Assembly: GCA_030765045.1 (NCBI GenBank)
Contig: CM060965.1
Location: 149,816,874-149,880,873, forward strand
DNA: 64,000 nucleotides
Origin: Tenodera sinensis
Lineage: Eukaryota; Arthropoda; Insecta; Mantodea; Mantidae
Direction of reading: 5' to 3'
Shown: positions 1 through 13,269 of the stretch, piece after piece
How the letters are laid out: every line of letters begins with the position of its first letter
Position numbering within the stretch: position 1 is the first letter of the stretch
The notes under the pieces: generated by a model
Told to the model about the DNA's origin: nothing
Seen by the model: only the letters and a program-made list of their open reading frames with translations
Database searches by the model: none
Translations under genes and position numbers: made by a program

Positions 1-20
1 GGGATTCGTAATCCAGGATA

Positions 21-648
21 TTGTTTTCTGACGAATCAAGATTCCACAACAATTGAACTGAAAATCGTCACAATATAGGATATATTGGCTACAGGAGTGT
101 TAATAATCCTCATTGGGTAAGGGAGGCAGCATTCCAAGAGCAGTGGGGTGTAAATGTCTGGTGTGGAATCTTGGTAGACCACCTTGTTGGACCATTTTTC
201 TTCGAGGGGAATCTAACAGGAGCACGCTACCCGGAATTCCTTCGTAGCTCACCCCTTATTATAAGGGAATGTGCCACTGCAGGAGCGAATGACAATGTGG
301 TTTCAACACGATGGCGCTCCTCCGTATCGGTCGAGGATCTTCTGCAATCATTTGAATGCTGCACACCCTGGTCGTTGGATAGGAAGGCAAGGACCAATCT
401 CCTGGCCTGCCAGATCACCTGATCTGACACCCCTTGACTTCTTTCTCTGGGGTTATTTGAAAGAACGCATTTACGCAGAAGAGCTGGACAATCCAGAAAC
501 CCTTCTTATTACAGTGGCTTGTAGATCTGTTCAACCCGTCATGCTACACCAAGTCAGGGGCTCCATCCAACAGCGTGCCCAGGCTTGTATTACCCAAGAA
601 CGTCATCTGTTCGAGCACTTCGTTAGAGGAGTCGTGTTCCGGGAATAG
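21..648 (+). pseudogene. Decayed mariner/Tc1-type (DDE) transposase relic
   Basis: This is the catalytic core of a cut-and-paste transposase, broken in two places. The first catalytic Asp region reads LFSDESRF from position 21, followed by an in-frame TGA at 54-56. The same frame then gives NNPHWVREAAFQEQWGVNVW and further to about position 240-270. There a frameshift moves the reading to the frame of 271-648, which carries FQHDGAPPY (second Asp) and, about 36 residues on, SPDLTPLDFFLWGYLK (third Asp). The C-terminal part, with RAQACI and HLFEHF, is typical of the family end, and the stop is at 646-648. The 5' part lies outside the window. The family is clear; the subclade is not. The break points show it cannot make an active enzyme. 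Confidence 0.9.
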
Positions 649-994
649 AGAAAGGGTCCTCCCAGCGCCGCAAAACATATCACTATGAAACATTTCAATA
701 GCACAACAATTCATTGTCTGCAAAATTGTGTTTAATTACCATGTTACACTCTGACAATGTAGTTTCATTGTTTTCTGTGTTCAAATGTGTATAAACAGTC
801 CTTATTTCAATTGCACCTACCTATAGGTATGTTTAAACAACTACCTAACTGTAGTTCACCAATAAAGAAACATCAAACAATGCCATAAAACATAAATAAA
901 ACAATAAAAATGAATATAATAACAGTTTTCAGAATAATAATTGTAAACTGGTAGGACTGTAGGGTAAAAAGAAAAAATAAATAAATTAGTACAT
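649..994. other. Unassigned AT-rich stretch
   Basis: This probably includes the 3' flank of the mariner relic, but no terminal inverted repeat was recognised. I see no coding or RNA feature. Confidence 0.4.
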
Positions 995-1056
995 GCAGAT
1001 GATTCGAACCTACTTCGGAGTCTTGTGCTCGTTCCAACTGAGCTACCTATTAACGT
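995..1056 (-). other. tRNA-like relic (possible SINE head or tRNA pseudogene)
   Basis: On the minus strand the segment reads like a tRNA. An A-box-like GGTAGCTCAGTTGG lies at 1034-1047 and a B-box-like GGTTCGAATC at 1001-1010. The spacing is about right, but the T stem around the TTCGAAT loop pairs poorly (at least two mismatches) and the acceptor arms do not pair. A working tRNA is therefore unlikely. It may be the head of a SINE or a decayed tRNA copy. Confidence 0.45.
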
Positions 1057-1492
1057 GTGTGGTAAACATTCCGTTTAAGATGTAATATTCGCTGGTTCCA
1101 GTGAACATTTACAGAAGTGCAAACGTCAGCTGTCTAATTACGAGTATATTAAAAGGCGATGTGATAACATCTATATTAGCACTAATTTCGTCGAGTGTTA
1201 ACATCCATGTTAAATACGCGGGTAGAACCTAGTAATGGGGTTCATGTTTTCATGTTGGGGTATAAAATGCGGATTGCATAAAACTCGAGAATAAGGGGCA
1301 GCTTCATAACTCATTTAATAAGGTCGTTTAGCTGAACAAAGCTATGAAGTTAATGAACTTTGCAAATATAATGTAAATTTTTAAGTAGACAACTAGAGCT
1401 GTAATATGTCTCATGGCAAAGTAATGCTCCAAGTCTTTGAGATTCAAGAGTCTTACACACACACACATGCACGCACACACGCACGCACACAC

Positions 1493-1523
<31 letters not shown>

Positions 1524-2915
1524 CAGACACACACATGCCTAGAAATTATTTGAAATGAAGAAATACACTTTTGATCACTTAAAGAGGGGTACAAATCTAT
1601 GAATCTACATAGTCACTATACGTAGCAAAGTGTCCAAGCTCAGAAAAACTAAAATTAGGTGATTAGTTTCTATTTAGGAAAAATTAAATATAAAATTATG
1701 ATGTCTAAATAGCTAATAGGTACTATTCTAAAGGTCCACACATGCATTTTATACAGACAGCTTTTGTGTATTAAGGGTTCACAGCTTCTAATTAAACAAC
1801 ATTCAATCCAAGTGACAAGGACATTACATTTTAGTGGAAAGGGAACTAAATGAAAATACGTTTGTGAAGTATTTAAAATATGAGTATCCTGATTATAAAT
1901 GAACATTTAGTATGTACCCGACTACTCTGCAGCCTCTGCGGTTTACACACAGCACATATTCAATGATCGTTTTCAAAAAATGTTTTTGCGGCAAAATTTT
2001 AATATAGCATTTTTTTGCAGAACTGCACGTTTTGTAATGTGTCAATATTAGCAATCTCATCAGTTATCAATTTTGACTCCAAAATCTTATCTAGCATGTA
2101 TTTCCAGTAACTGATATTCAATCTTAGCATTATTTGCAAGAAAAACGTTCTATAAACATGACCAAAATGCATAGGTGTTTATAGTCATCCTAGATTAGCA
2201 TGAAAATATTTAAATACAATTTCGGAAAATTGTCATCAAACTTCATGAAAAAGGGGAAAAAAGCCAATAGACGGTATTCTTCATTGTAGTGATTGCTTTT
2301 TCTCAGCGACATGATCCACAGTTTCCTTTGTTGTATTGCGTGTGTTGACAACTACAAAGTACCTTACTTGCAAATGATTTCAACAAACAAATTAATTAAA
2401 TTTTTCAGATTGGAGGATCAGTTCTGCAGCTGCCCAAAGGAACTGGGCGGTGTGATAGGTACTGAATATACCATTTGTCATAGTTTGCACTGGAGAGCCG
2501 TAGACATCAGTACTATTCAACAGGGTAGTATCCGTGGGTGACTTCAGAATACCAAGAGACTCGCACTTAAACTTCAGCTGTGTTCTAAGGCGAAATGTTA
2601 CGGCACACAGGAATACGACTTTATATTGTATTTGCAATTAGGAAAGCTTCTTTCAAACAGGGACTTTCGCACCTGCCGGAACAAAAACACATGTGTCACA
2701 CACAGTACAAGGTAAACACGTTAAGCATGTTTTTCTTAGCACCTCCTAGTCGAGATGGTCAGAGGATCAGTCAGAAGCCGCCTTAGGGGAGATTCCAGTT
2801 ATTCTAAAAGCAACAGTAGCCAATACGAAATACTCTTCTGGTGTTTCCAAATTTGTGCACTTCATAAGAAAATTTCTGAGCTGTGGACTTCTGAATTTAT
2901 ACAAAGGAATGTTGC
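1057..2915. other. Unassigned region with a short CA/CAGA microsatellite
   Basis: Positions 1453-1536 hold mixed CA repeats followed by about seven CAGA units. The short frames across this tract, rich in Cys and Val, are repeat translations. Elsewhere I see nothing supportable, coding or structural. Confidence 0.5.

Positions 2916-2918
<3 letters not shown>

Positions 2919-2994
<76 letters not shown>
2919..2994. repeat. (TA)n microsatellite
   Basis: An uninterrupted TA dinucleotide run of about 38 units. The Tyr-Ile reading frames on both strands over this segment come from the repeat. Confidence 0.98.
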
Positions 2995-2997
<3 letters not shown>

Positions 2998-4189
2998 TGC
3001 ACAAAACTGCATAATATACGGAATTTTTTGAAACTAGTGTATGTGAAGAGGAAGCTGTTTTACCTAAAAGAACTTTGTACAGAAGTTATGCATTAAGTGA
3101 GCTACCTGCTAAATGCTGTAAGACTTGGGATCACTGGTCTGCATTTACTGATTTTCCACGTTTTAGGTATTGTTGCAAATGAGAGCGAGAACTTGACTTT
3201 ACTATTGGAATTATGCTTACATCGCCAATCACTTCACTTAAGATACCGTACTGTATAAACGCTCTGGTTTGAACAAGTCATGGTTTGAAGACTGTTGTGT
3301 ACATTGCGTCAGCCGTCCATATGACTGATGCGCAAGTGTGGCTCTTTGTGTCATGTTTCGGTGGCGTTATTTCTCCCACTACATCTGATTAACGTGTTCT
3401 GAGCACAAAGCAGCGCAGATCACCGACAGTACACAACAGGGAACAGGATGTCAACAACGTGATGACGTTTCTATTCTAACTGGAAAAATGATTATTTTGT
3501 TATTAAAGAATATAAACATTGTTTCATTAGCCTTATCAGTAAATACATTTATAGGAAATTTAACAAAGTGAGATAACCAAATATCTGTTGGAGATATGTG
3601 TAGTTTCCTGTGAGTGCATTTCTCACGGGTAATAAATCCGTTATTTCCATACAGAAGAATTCTACACGAATCATCTGCTACATCTCAATCCAAATTTTCA
3701 TAGCTAAAAATACAGGAAAATAAATATGTCTATTCAGAAACCCTTTCAATTTTCATTCATTATCATCATCGTTTAATCTGCAAGATGAATTAGAACATTA
3801 AGAAACCTCAATTACTGATCGAAATACGAAAAATGTGAACTTTGATTTTTACAGACAAATAAAAAGTGAAAGCGTCCCTAAATACGCTGCTTTGCAGCCC
3901 ACCTAATAGGAATTTTTGGCACAACATAGTGGAAACAAGGCTTTTCCAAAATGAGTTTAACATAAACTAATGCAAGGTCTACTTTAACTGACAAACATTT
4001 AGGTGCACTACTTCGGTTATGCATTACTTCGGACATTGTGGAACTACTGAGATTAAAACTCTTGCAATCGTCATCATAGGGAAGTAAATAAAATGCACCT
4101 CGTGCAAAATAAATAATAAATAACGATTTTGTCCAGCTTAGTGCACAAACAAGTCCTTACAGTGCAAAGGCAATTTACAGAGTTAACCA
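2995..4189. other. Unassigned AT-rich stretch
   Basis: No reading frame of note, no tRNA-like boxes and no convincing inverted repeat seen. Confidence 0.4.
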
Positions 4190-4290
4190 CTGAACAAGTA
4201 AGGGACATATTCAATTTGTTCTCGGGCTTCGAGAACGTCTTGAATATGTTCGCCGCCAGGAAAGCTTCACATCGTATTTTAAGTAGAGGA
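4190..4290 (-). repeat. Dispersed repeat, copy 1 of a pair (partner 46815-46925)
   Basis: The reverse complement of this segment resembles 46815-46925. Both contain GATGTGAAGCTTTCCTG, then a diverged ATATTCAA block, then AAGCCCGAGA followed by CAA. Both translate as KIRCEAFL.NIFK, but the frames are short and no family is recognised. The nature of the repeat is unknown. Confidence 0.6.
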
Positions 4291-7200
4291 TGTTTCGTTA
4301 CGTCATAGCAGTGGGTGTGACAGTTCACCTTCCTTCCTTAAAATTACAACTCTCTATGGGATAAGTGAACAAGCACAAATATTTCCCAGATATGCTAGTC
4401 GCAATCCAGGATTCGAGAAGAAGCATATCCTAATAAATGTTGAATAGCCAGGAACGAACTACCAAAATACGAGTATAACCACCATTTAACTCTTTCTATA
4501 TTCTGAACGTTTTTTCTTACATTGACATCACTCCAACATAACACACAAATAACAATTACTATCAGAAAGAAAGAAATTGACATCAACACCTACATCTTAA
4601 ACTAAATATCCACAATCTACTCCCTTTTCGTCTTGTAAACTATTCCGATAAAACACACCAGTTTCACTTAACTTACGCGTTTCTGTTATTCTTCACTACT
4701 CTAGCTACCTGATTCACGAGAAGTAATGTTATTTTACTACAACTGTAAACTGGGTTAGTGATTTATTATCGGAACAGTACTGTAACGATAAGTAAATTAA
4801 GCTAAATTTCTCTACGATAACCTTGCCAAGCCATGTACAGCTTTAACTGACCTATTCTTATCGTGAAACACAATTTTAGGACCGCACTAAAAGATTCAAC
4901 TTTATTGCAATTTAAATGCAATTAAATACAATCTTTTTGTCCTTATCGATTAGACAAAAAAGAATACAAAACAAGTATTTTATACATACACATTATATAG
5001 ACGTCTTGAGCTTCTAGATATAAATATTTCAAACGAATGTTCTAAATACATGCTCCACATACATGTTTTACTTATTTGTGCATCTAACAGTTTGTAGGAT
5101 AAGAATGATTATTTAGCTAATTTCTTATGCATGTTCATTCTTACACACAATACTTGCACAAGTAAATATATTGCATGAAATGTTCTCTGCACTTCTGTAA
5201 CTAACAAATACTTCATTCATAAAATAGTACGCATACGTATCGTTTGTACATTAAACGTAGACTGGCCTGGAACACCAATATATCGGAAAAATATAAACTT
5301 CCTACCTTCTTGCAGATCTCAAAGCACTCATAATCCACTCAAAATTCCTGCTTGTTCCTGCCTTGTTTAGATGACATTCTTCCCTTAGCAAGAACTCGAA
5401 CCCACATCACCTCATATATCAGAAAATGTAAGATACAACCTCGTCTTAATATACCATTCCTATGGTAGTGGACCTCGGAACCCATTGAACACTCCACGTA
5501 TTCCTGAATCGACAGTCCAGTGAATTTGCGATGGAATTCACAATTACAGGATTCAGACACGACTAGGCCGTGTTCCCTTTCAAGCAATTAACTCAGCTTG
5601 GTGACAAGATTCTGTCACATTGTAGTCCCATTAGACTAAACTAGCCATGTCTATTTCATTTTAATTGCATTACCTACTTGTTGATTTTCCCTTCTTTAGT
5701 AACCAAAACTCTTTGTGTTTCTACTTTTTCGTAGCTATGTTTGTGAACTGTTTACATCACTTTTCCTTAGGTTTCTCCCTCCGTATCAATTCTAACGTAA
5801 CTCAACAAGCACATAGTTTTTCATAGACCAATATTGTTTTTACTGCCGTAGTTACTCTTGAGTCATTCGGAGAAGAAATCTTCGTTCAGCTCTCTCTCTT
5901 TTCTTACAAATGTTTCCCCTCAATAGCGTGAGTTGTGCACCCGTGGTCCACACCATAAATAAGGAATTCGCCCTTGAGAGAGTGAGGCAGCACATATAGT
6001 GGAGGTCATTCACTACGCAATACGTTTACGAATGAAGTTCGCACAAATTGCGTTATCATAGTATGATAAAGCACGAGATTTGTTGTTAAATTTAAAAATT
6101 ACAACAAAGAAAGGTGACAAATTATTTGTTAAGAGCAAACTTATTTAAAATATTTACATAAAATAGTTTAAAACTGTGCGTTTTTGTGTGTAATAGAATT
6201 TCGTATACAATCGAAGTGACTTGTTTCGGGAATTTCTGTCTTAGTTACAATTTTTTATTCAAAAGCCAAAAAATACCATATATATCTACATAAAAATTTG
6301 CTGTTTAATCATTGCCCATGGTCGGAATAGCGTCAGCTCTTGGGTGATACAGGAATGCGTTAATATATGAAAATTAACTCCAAAGACCTAATTGTGTTTA
6401 GCTACTAAAGAAGGGGATTAACGGAGGGAATTTTTTCAAAACAATTATTCCGTATATGAAATAAAATCCCACCTCTGAAGAGATCTTTACCATCCTTACC
6501 AACTTTTCTTACACCTTGCTCCTGAACCTAATTAACACAACTGAACATGCAGGCGTCAAGGAAGATAACAATCGAGACGGACAGAGCGGCGAATGAGTTC
6601 TCCCACTCAAGCAACAAAGTTACCGCCGCAGCTCAAAGGAGGTATGAAGCGAATCGTTAAAACAGCACTAGATGACCATAATATTGGTTCATGTGAACAG
6701 CCAGGCCAAGTCAATGTTTTGCTTATTGTGTTCTTGAGTGAAGAAGCGGCCCACGGACACAAATGAGTTATTTGCAGAACTTGCCAGGACAAAATTAGAA
6801 CTGAAAAAACAACAGAAGCAATCTGTTGCTGCATCAGCAGATACAGTGTGACTGTTTATGCACGAGACTCGTGTGGCGGACAAACATGGTACAAAAGCTT
6901 TACAGAACACGGTTGGAGGATGCAGTTAAAAACAGAATGTGCAATTTTCAGTTTTTAAGATGGTTAGGAGAAAGGGTCCAAATGTATTTGTAAATAGTAA
7001 AACTTTGAAAGGAAATGCGGAATACACAAATACTAAACGAAGTACTGAAATTTGGTATCTTCCAAAGTTGCGACATGAGTATTACAAAGAAAGTTCCCCT
7101 ACCCCAAACTACCCTTTGCATGGAGCATTTTCTGAAATATGTTTTCTGAAATATTTACATGTCAAAGTGTATTTCTTCAATTTTCTAGGAGTAGCCGGCG

Positions 7201-7529
7201 AAATCCCTTTCAATCGAGAAATGTTATACAATTAACAATAAAAACAAATTTGTTTGTTTGTTTTTTTAACACAAAATATATCAAATACCTTCTCCCGCGG
7301 CATTCGTTATATTCAATACGTCCATTATAATCCATTGGTATTTTTCTATCATATTTGTATCATTCTCTTAAAGTGCTGCAGCCATTCATGTGTTTCTTGC
7401 GATATCATTGAAACAGCGTTGAATTTCAAGGCGAGCATACAGAAAAATGTATCTCCAATGGATAAAGAAGCAATTTCTGCAAACGTCCTTTAAGGGAGTA
7501 GGTTATATTGGATGATGATTGAAATTGCA
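4291..7529. other. Unassigned region
   Basis: More than 3 kb of AT-rich DNA. A short open stretch at about 6730-6850 (plus strand) reads NELFAELARTKLELKKQQKQ and is charged and helix-prone, but it is bounded by stops and has no recognised relatives. No splice-consistent gene model was found here. Confidence 0.35.
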
Positions 7530-7695
7530 TTCAAACGGGCCCAGTGTTCCTGGAACCTGGAGTTACCCAACATTCGTCATCTGAGTATGTGGGGAAACCT
7601 CGGATAAAACCTTTCCCCGGGTAACAACCATAATTCGAACTCGGAACCTCTGGAATGTAAGACAGACATGGAAGTGGGCTAGCTTTGTTTAGATT
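7530..7695 (-). repeat. Possible tRNA-derived SINE relic
   Basis: The minus strand contains CGAGTTCGAATTATGG, a B-box-like motif at about 7630-7645, then a GC-richer body with CCCGGGGAAAGG. The A box is not clear. It differs from the body shared by the SINEs at 7720 and 34150. Confidence 0.35.
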
Positions 7696-7713
7696 TAGAT
7701 GAATTAGAATATA

Positions 7714-8077
7714 GGGTGGTGCCGTAGCCAAGCGGTTGGACCGTTAGCGCTATCACCAAGGCGGCGCGGGTTCGATTCCAGGTACCAGCATGTAGTATTT
7801 GTGATGGAGGAAGGTGCCTTTCTTTCGGGTTCTCAGATTCCCCCCGCCAGTCATTCCACCACTGCTCAATGATAAGCTTTCCTTTTATCCATTTTGCCTG
7901 CATTTCATATCATCCTCTTCCTCACTCTCATATCTGGCACTGGGCGGACCACGCGCTTCCAGGTCTATAGGTTCATCTGCTCTCCTTCAGGCATCTGATC
8001 GTGGACACAGACTTGTGATACCTAGGGGTGGTCAGTGCTCCATACGGGGAGGGTAACCAGATAAAGAAGAAGAACTA
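7714..8077 (+). mobile_element. tRNA-derived SINE, family S copy 1
   Basis: A SINE is a short non-coding retroelement transcribed by RNA polymerase III and mobilised by a LINE. The A-box-like TAGCCAAGCGG is at 7725-7735 and the B box GGTTCGATTCC at 7769-7779. The body includes CCTGCATTTCATATCATCCT and later CCTAGGGGTGGTC, and ends in an A/G-rich tail AAAGAAGAAGAACTA. The body aligns by eye with 34230-34584, which defines one family. The tRNA heads of the two copies differ in sequence. A clean target-site duplication was not established. Confidence 0.85.
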
Positions 8078-10224
8078 GATATAACATGGGTTTCGTAGGT
8101 ATAGTTCAGCGATGTACAACGTTTGCGAAAGAAGGGAGGTTGTTTTTACCTTCTTCCAATATACGCGGAGTTTGCCCTACTTAAGCCCCCAGCCGTGCAT
8201 CGTGTTGCAGTGGCGAGTTGGCTATATTTACGTTGCGTTTGAATTTCGAAAGTAGTTTCAAATCTTATGCGCAAAACATCTGTTCATCAGTGACTTCTTC
8301 GGTACTGCTGGGAGGGTAGTTACATCCCCAAATTTCCCTACATTTCATTTCACCTTCATTTCAATCCGGTCTTTTAGCTTCAGAAGTGTTGGCCATGGGC
8401 GAGTTTGGGGCTGTTATGAGAGGATATTACTGCTGTTCTCGACGGATGGGTGCGCTGTAATCGCCTGACTGGTGGGTGCTTGGTGAACACTGTGTCGAGA
8501 TGAATCTCCAGCAATGTTAGGGACCTTCACTCTGGCTCGTGCTACTTCCCGGGTTCCAACACATCCCTAGAGCACTCTCATCTCATCCCTCGGTCTGACT
8601 GCAATAGCCTCAACAGTTGTCTCAGTATGGAATCCCCTCCGTAAATACTTTACCTCAATCTTTCTACGCGTGAGAAAAAAGGCTAACGGTTCAACCCATT
8701 GATTACCTAATATTTGAAAACAAAATCAAATGGAAAAGAAAGAAAAACTAAAAAAAAAAAAAAAATACAAAACAAGAGCTAACCAATTTAAGTTATAATT
8801 GGCAAGAGGCCTCTGCCACAAAATTCAATTTCAGGTCATAATTTATTTGCTTGCAAATCTTTTCAGATTTCATATGCTAATTTGTTTAAATTATTTTACG
8901 TGTGCCTGTCTAACATGACCATTTTTCCACATTAACATCAGTCTTTTCTACATCCTCATGCACCCTGGTACATCCTTAGTTTCCGGTGGGACGTCATCCT
9001 TCAGATAACACGCCAAATTTTGATAATGATAATACTCAGTTTGTCATAGCTGTATATTGTAAATCGTCTTTTCCACACTTCAGAATACCTTTAAAGCATC
9101 TGTGGTTCTTATTTGTGTTTGCTCAAACAAATCTCTGCTGCTGTTATTACCACAGGAGTTACGAAACATGACTTTGATGTACATTCGTTGCCTCAAAGCG
9201 ATACTTTACCACTGCAATACTTAGCACTGTCTGGTTGTGTGTTGAGCCTGGCCATAACATATATTAAGAGTAATCTTGCACTTTGAAGGAATCCTAGGTA
9301 GCTTCATTCCATCCTCAGAATTTCCTGTTCCTCCTTTACACTTCACTTCTCATTTCCTTTAACTCTTCATGTGGGTGGTCTCTTTCAAGGTAGTAAGTGG
9401 CGGTGGGGTTGAATGACAGGGAAAAATGATGCTCTCTGGTCACCTTTGTCTTTCGGCGGGCGGTCTCCGGTCTCCAAACCTCCCTGTGGGATATCCCTAA
9501 GACTGCAGGTGAGTGGGACACCAGTAACACTAGCCATCGCCGGTGAGTTTCAATCTGGAAATGGCAAGGAACATATGCTCTGCTCTATAGTTCCTTGGGT
9601 TGGCTACCCTCTATCTTCTCCCGCCTCATCCTTCCTCCTGGGGTCCCACAAGGGACATAGGTACGAAAGATCTTCAAGGTCGACGTTTTGAATCCCCTAC
9701 GCACGTCCTGACCTACCCTATCCTTAATAGTCTTTGGCTAAATACGACGCTACATGTAGTGACGCTGGGACATGAAATTAAATGATACAGTGAGTTCGTA
9801 GATCAGCTGGACCGCCCCGTGGCGGCAACGTACCGAGCGAAGACCAGTGCGCCCTCCGCTGGAGTTACACGTAAACGACCGGCAAGTCATGAGTACCGAA
9901 CATTAACTAATGTACTAACTTACATTATGCTTACCTGCATCACAAAATATGTTAAAATTGGTGACCTTCAAAGGGAAAGGCCTCCTTTCAACATATGTAA
10001 CTTTGCATATATACAAGTAATTCAGAATTCGAGGATTTCTAGTAAGAAACCAAATGTATTGAAAGACGCACATATCATACATTTAATGATAACGCTGTTA
10101 TAGGATATGAAGCTTTCACGGCGACAATTATTATTAATCAGCCCTTCTAGGATTAAAAGCCATGTAACGTCTGTAAAAGATACAGAAATACACATAACTA
10201 TAGACAGAAGGTCGTGCGTTTGAA
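8078..10224. other. Unassigned region with a GC-richer island
   Basis: Positions 9390-9700 are richer in GC than the surroundings and look like a repeat body (GGGCGGTCTCCGG, CTGGGGTCCCAC), but no boxes, ends or protein homology were recognised. A run of 18 A residues lies near 8750. Otherwise nothing supportable. Confidence 0.35.
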
Positions 10225-10580
10225 GTGAGACATCATCAACACAAACGTAATCTACGATCACTACAACCAGAAAAATCAGCAATAGCACAGCATAGTCTCA
10301 ACAATGATAACAAAATTTTCTTTGATGAGGTCGTGGTGTTTCACCGCAGTAACCGACATTACGACACACTCGTAAAAGAGGCGTTTAAAATGAAATTGGA
10401 GCGACATGCTTGAGCACAGCTTGGACAGGAGTACTTAAAGGAGGGCCATGATTTTGAGATGGCCGTTTTTTTGTTATGCAGTTCCTAATGAGTTGAGATG
10501 GTATTTTATTAATTTACTATCCATTTCCTGATGATGGTCACGGGGTATGGTGTGGCCGAAAACTCGAATTTATAGATATT
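10225..10580 (+). pseudogene. Penelope-like retroelement, 3' fragment
   Basis: From 10267 the plus strand reads PEKSAIAQHSLNND, then IFFDEVVVFHRSNRHYDTLV and KEAFKM, before stopping at 10413. This matches the part just after the GIY-YIG endonuclease core in Penelope-like polyproteins (pattern EKSA.A.H ... I.FD ... L.KEA.E). Downstream, 10527-10568 contains CCTGATGATGG and GGCCGAAAACTCG, a variant of the motif often found at the 3' end of such elements. The reverse transcriptase part is absent, as expected for a 5'-truncated copy. Confidence 0.7.
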
Positions 10581-13269
10581 ACACGGCTGCTAATCCCAGA
10601 AGTGCTAATTGATACCGCTGTTGTAAGAAGAGTGTGGGATGATTTTCTAAAAGACATGCCATTTGCCAAGGCAATTTCCGTGTAGAACGTTTTATTTATC
10701 GTAATGGAAACCTGAACACATTTCATTAAATAAATTGTGCGTGAATACCATTTGCATTAATGAAGTTCTCCACACGGCTGAGAGTAATGGACCTGCCAGA
10801 TGCAGTGGCCTGAATTCTCAAATGTTGCACGCTTGTGCGGCAGTGAGTTAGCAGCAAGATGAAAACTGCGTGCTGCCTTCTGAAATAAAAATAGTTGACA
10901 ATCGACATACTCCTATCATTTTCCTAAGAATTATTTTAAAACAAAATACTTCTTAACCGAAACCGGGAGTGGCCAGCGTTTTCTCTTATGAGCTAATGAC
11001 GTCATTTTATCACTTCAATCCCCCTCCTTTTTCAGTGTGAAGCACTTCTCCTTCACTAAGGAAAGTAAGCATTAGATAGCTTTGTTTTAGTCTCATAAAT
11101 GCATCATAGTTCAGCTAACAGCAGGTGGAGCCAATTCCGCCCTCCCATCTTTCGTATGAGGTTGGGAATCACTGATACCATAGAAATATGTATGGATTCT
11201 AGTGAGGAAAGTTTCATCCGGAGCGTTGCAGTGGCGCAGTTCATAGTGACTTATTTTAAGTGATACCGAATAAAAGGATAGTTTTGTTTAGGGTCCCTTT
11301 AACTTTTTTAGTTGCTGAAGGGGCGTCCACTGCTGGGGCAATCGCTTTCCCGTTACTTGTTCTCCAAATTGGTAGTTTCAAATTTTTTGTTATTACCATC
11401 TATATTAATTGCTCGATATAACTACATATATTTAATTTTACGTGCCTTTCTCAGTTACTACTGTCATGATAGGGAATTCATACTCGCACAACCTATTAAA
11501 ACACTCTCAGCATTAATCTAAGCTCCCTATTTCTTTACTGGAGTTGGTTGCCTTTAAATCAAAAAAAATTATTTATAAAATATTTTAGCATATTTTTTCT
11601 TTTCAAAATGTATATAAATATTATGTAAAAGTTGGTGGTTCGCATTAATAAGTATGCGTCTAGTTACGCTAGGAACAAATTTCATGCATGTCTGCTAAAT
11701 GGTTTTAAAATGAACGGATTTTATGTGAAGAAAACATAGCAGTCAAGAAAGAAGGCATTAAAATTGCGTATTTGAATTAAGGTACATATAATTTAGATGC
11801 TTTTAGTTCAGAATATCAAGTACAAGCAAACTATATATAAATTCTGAAGCCTTTCTAATTTAATTTTGAAGTAATAAGGTTAAAGCTCCTTAAATCCGCT
11901 TTCGATGAGGGTTTACCTTAAAAAATCAAAAGCATCCAAATAAATTTGAGTACTAATATACGTTTAGATATTAATATTGTAGTTCTTCGAATATCCAGAA
12001 TTCCGATTTTACAGTTAGTTTTATGAAATGTCTAGTTACTATTACTGACAAGCTATCTTTAAGTGGAACACTTGGTAGAGTCACATGGCTCAATAATTTG
12101 ATTTTTGCCTTTATACACAGTTTGTAAAATGTGTTCATATAAGGTTTGTGTGTGCTTGCGGCACTTAGGGGTGTTTAAATCCGGAGTTAAACCGAGATTC
12201 AGATAACTTACTTTTTTAAACTTTAGGTGCACTTTTCTAAAAAAATACTATAATGATAAAGCTGTGATGCTTTTTGAGAACGTGCAAAATGCATTGCTCT
12301 AACCAGCCGGTGAAAGCGTTTACCTATGTGTAAAATTCCTAAAAATTATACTCTTCAAATTTTTTTGAAAATAAAGTGCACGTATTTTATGTTTTTAAGA
12401 TTGCTATCTTTGTTAAAATGCCTTAATATTTCACCAGTTATGTTCAAATAATGTTTCCAAATTGACTACAAAATCTGAAGTGTTCTACTTAAATTGTTCA
12501 GAAGAAAAGTACCTAGAGAACAAAATATGTAAAAAAAATTTGCAAATTTTCTTGTTTATTGAAATATCAGCAAGTTATCAATTATTAACCTAAATTATTA
12601 TTTGACTATGACTTCTGAATCAGAAGTAGCTGTTTTATAAGTGGCAAAGCTATCATTGCAGTAGCTGGTATAGCTTTCAAGAATCCTTAATGTATATTTC
12701 ATTGAGATTCAGCATAGAAATTGCTACTGTCTCTACCAAGTGCCTTTAAGTGATTAATTTATGTTTAACTGTACATAAAACCGAATATATTCAAGCTGCT
12801 TTCAAAGATATTATTCAGTACAGAATTATTTATCCAGTTAAGGTGATTCTCTTTTCTGACGTGATATCGATTCTCAACATCCATTAAACCTTTTCCGTCG
12901 CCTTTCTTAATTAGTTGTTAGCGTCCTGTGTGTAAGGGGTGGTAATTGATTAGTTAATGAAGTCTTGCCCTACTAGCATATACAAGATGTTCCGTGTTTA
13001 CTTCGTGACTCACTGCAACATGCTCCTTGTGCAGATAAATACGACTAAAGCATGGTACGTACTCAATGGTGTCTAGCTCCTCTTATACCTGTATAGAATT
13101 TTATAATTCTATATTGGTTTTTCTTGAGTTATTAAGCAAAACGCAAAAATGCCCCACGTATTGAATCAACTTGCGGATATTTTCTACACCAGACCTGTGT
13201 ACAGCTGTCTATGTTTTCCAGTGTGTCTCATCCGTTCTTATTAGATAGGCATTACTGGACGCTAATAAG
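10581..13269. other. Unassigned AT-rich region
   Basis: Very AT-rich non-coding DNA. I found no protein motif, tRNA-like box or clear inverted repeat. It ends at the first copy of family R. Confidence 0.4.

Noticed and set aside
995..1056. Functional tRNA gene on the minus strand
   Set aside because: T stem mispairs and the acceptor stem does not form.
1328..1594. Cys/Val-rich reading frames around the CA/CAGA tract
   Set aside because: They are translations of a microsatellite.
2755..3096. Reading frames with long Tyr-Ile runs
   Set aside because: They come from the (TA)n array.
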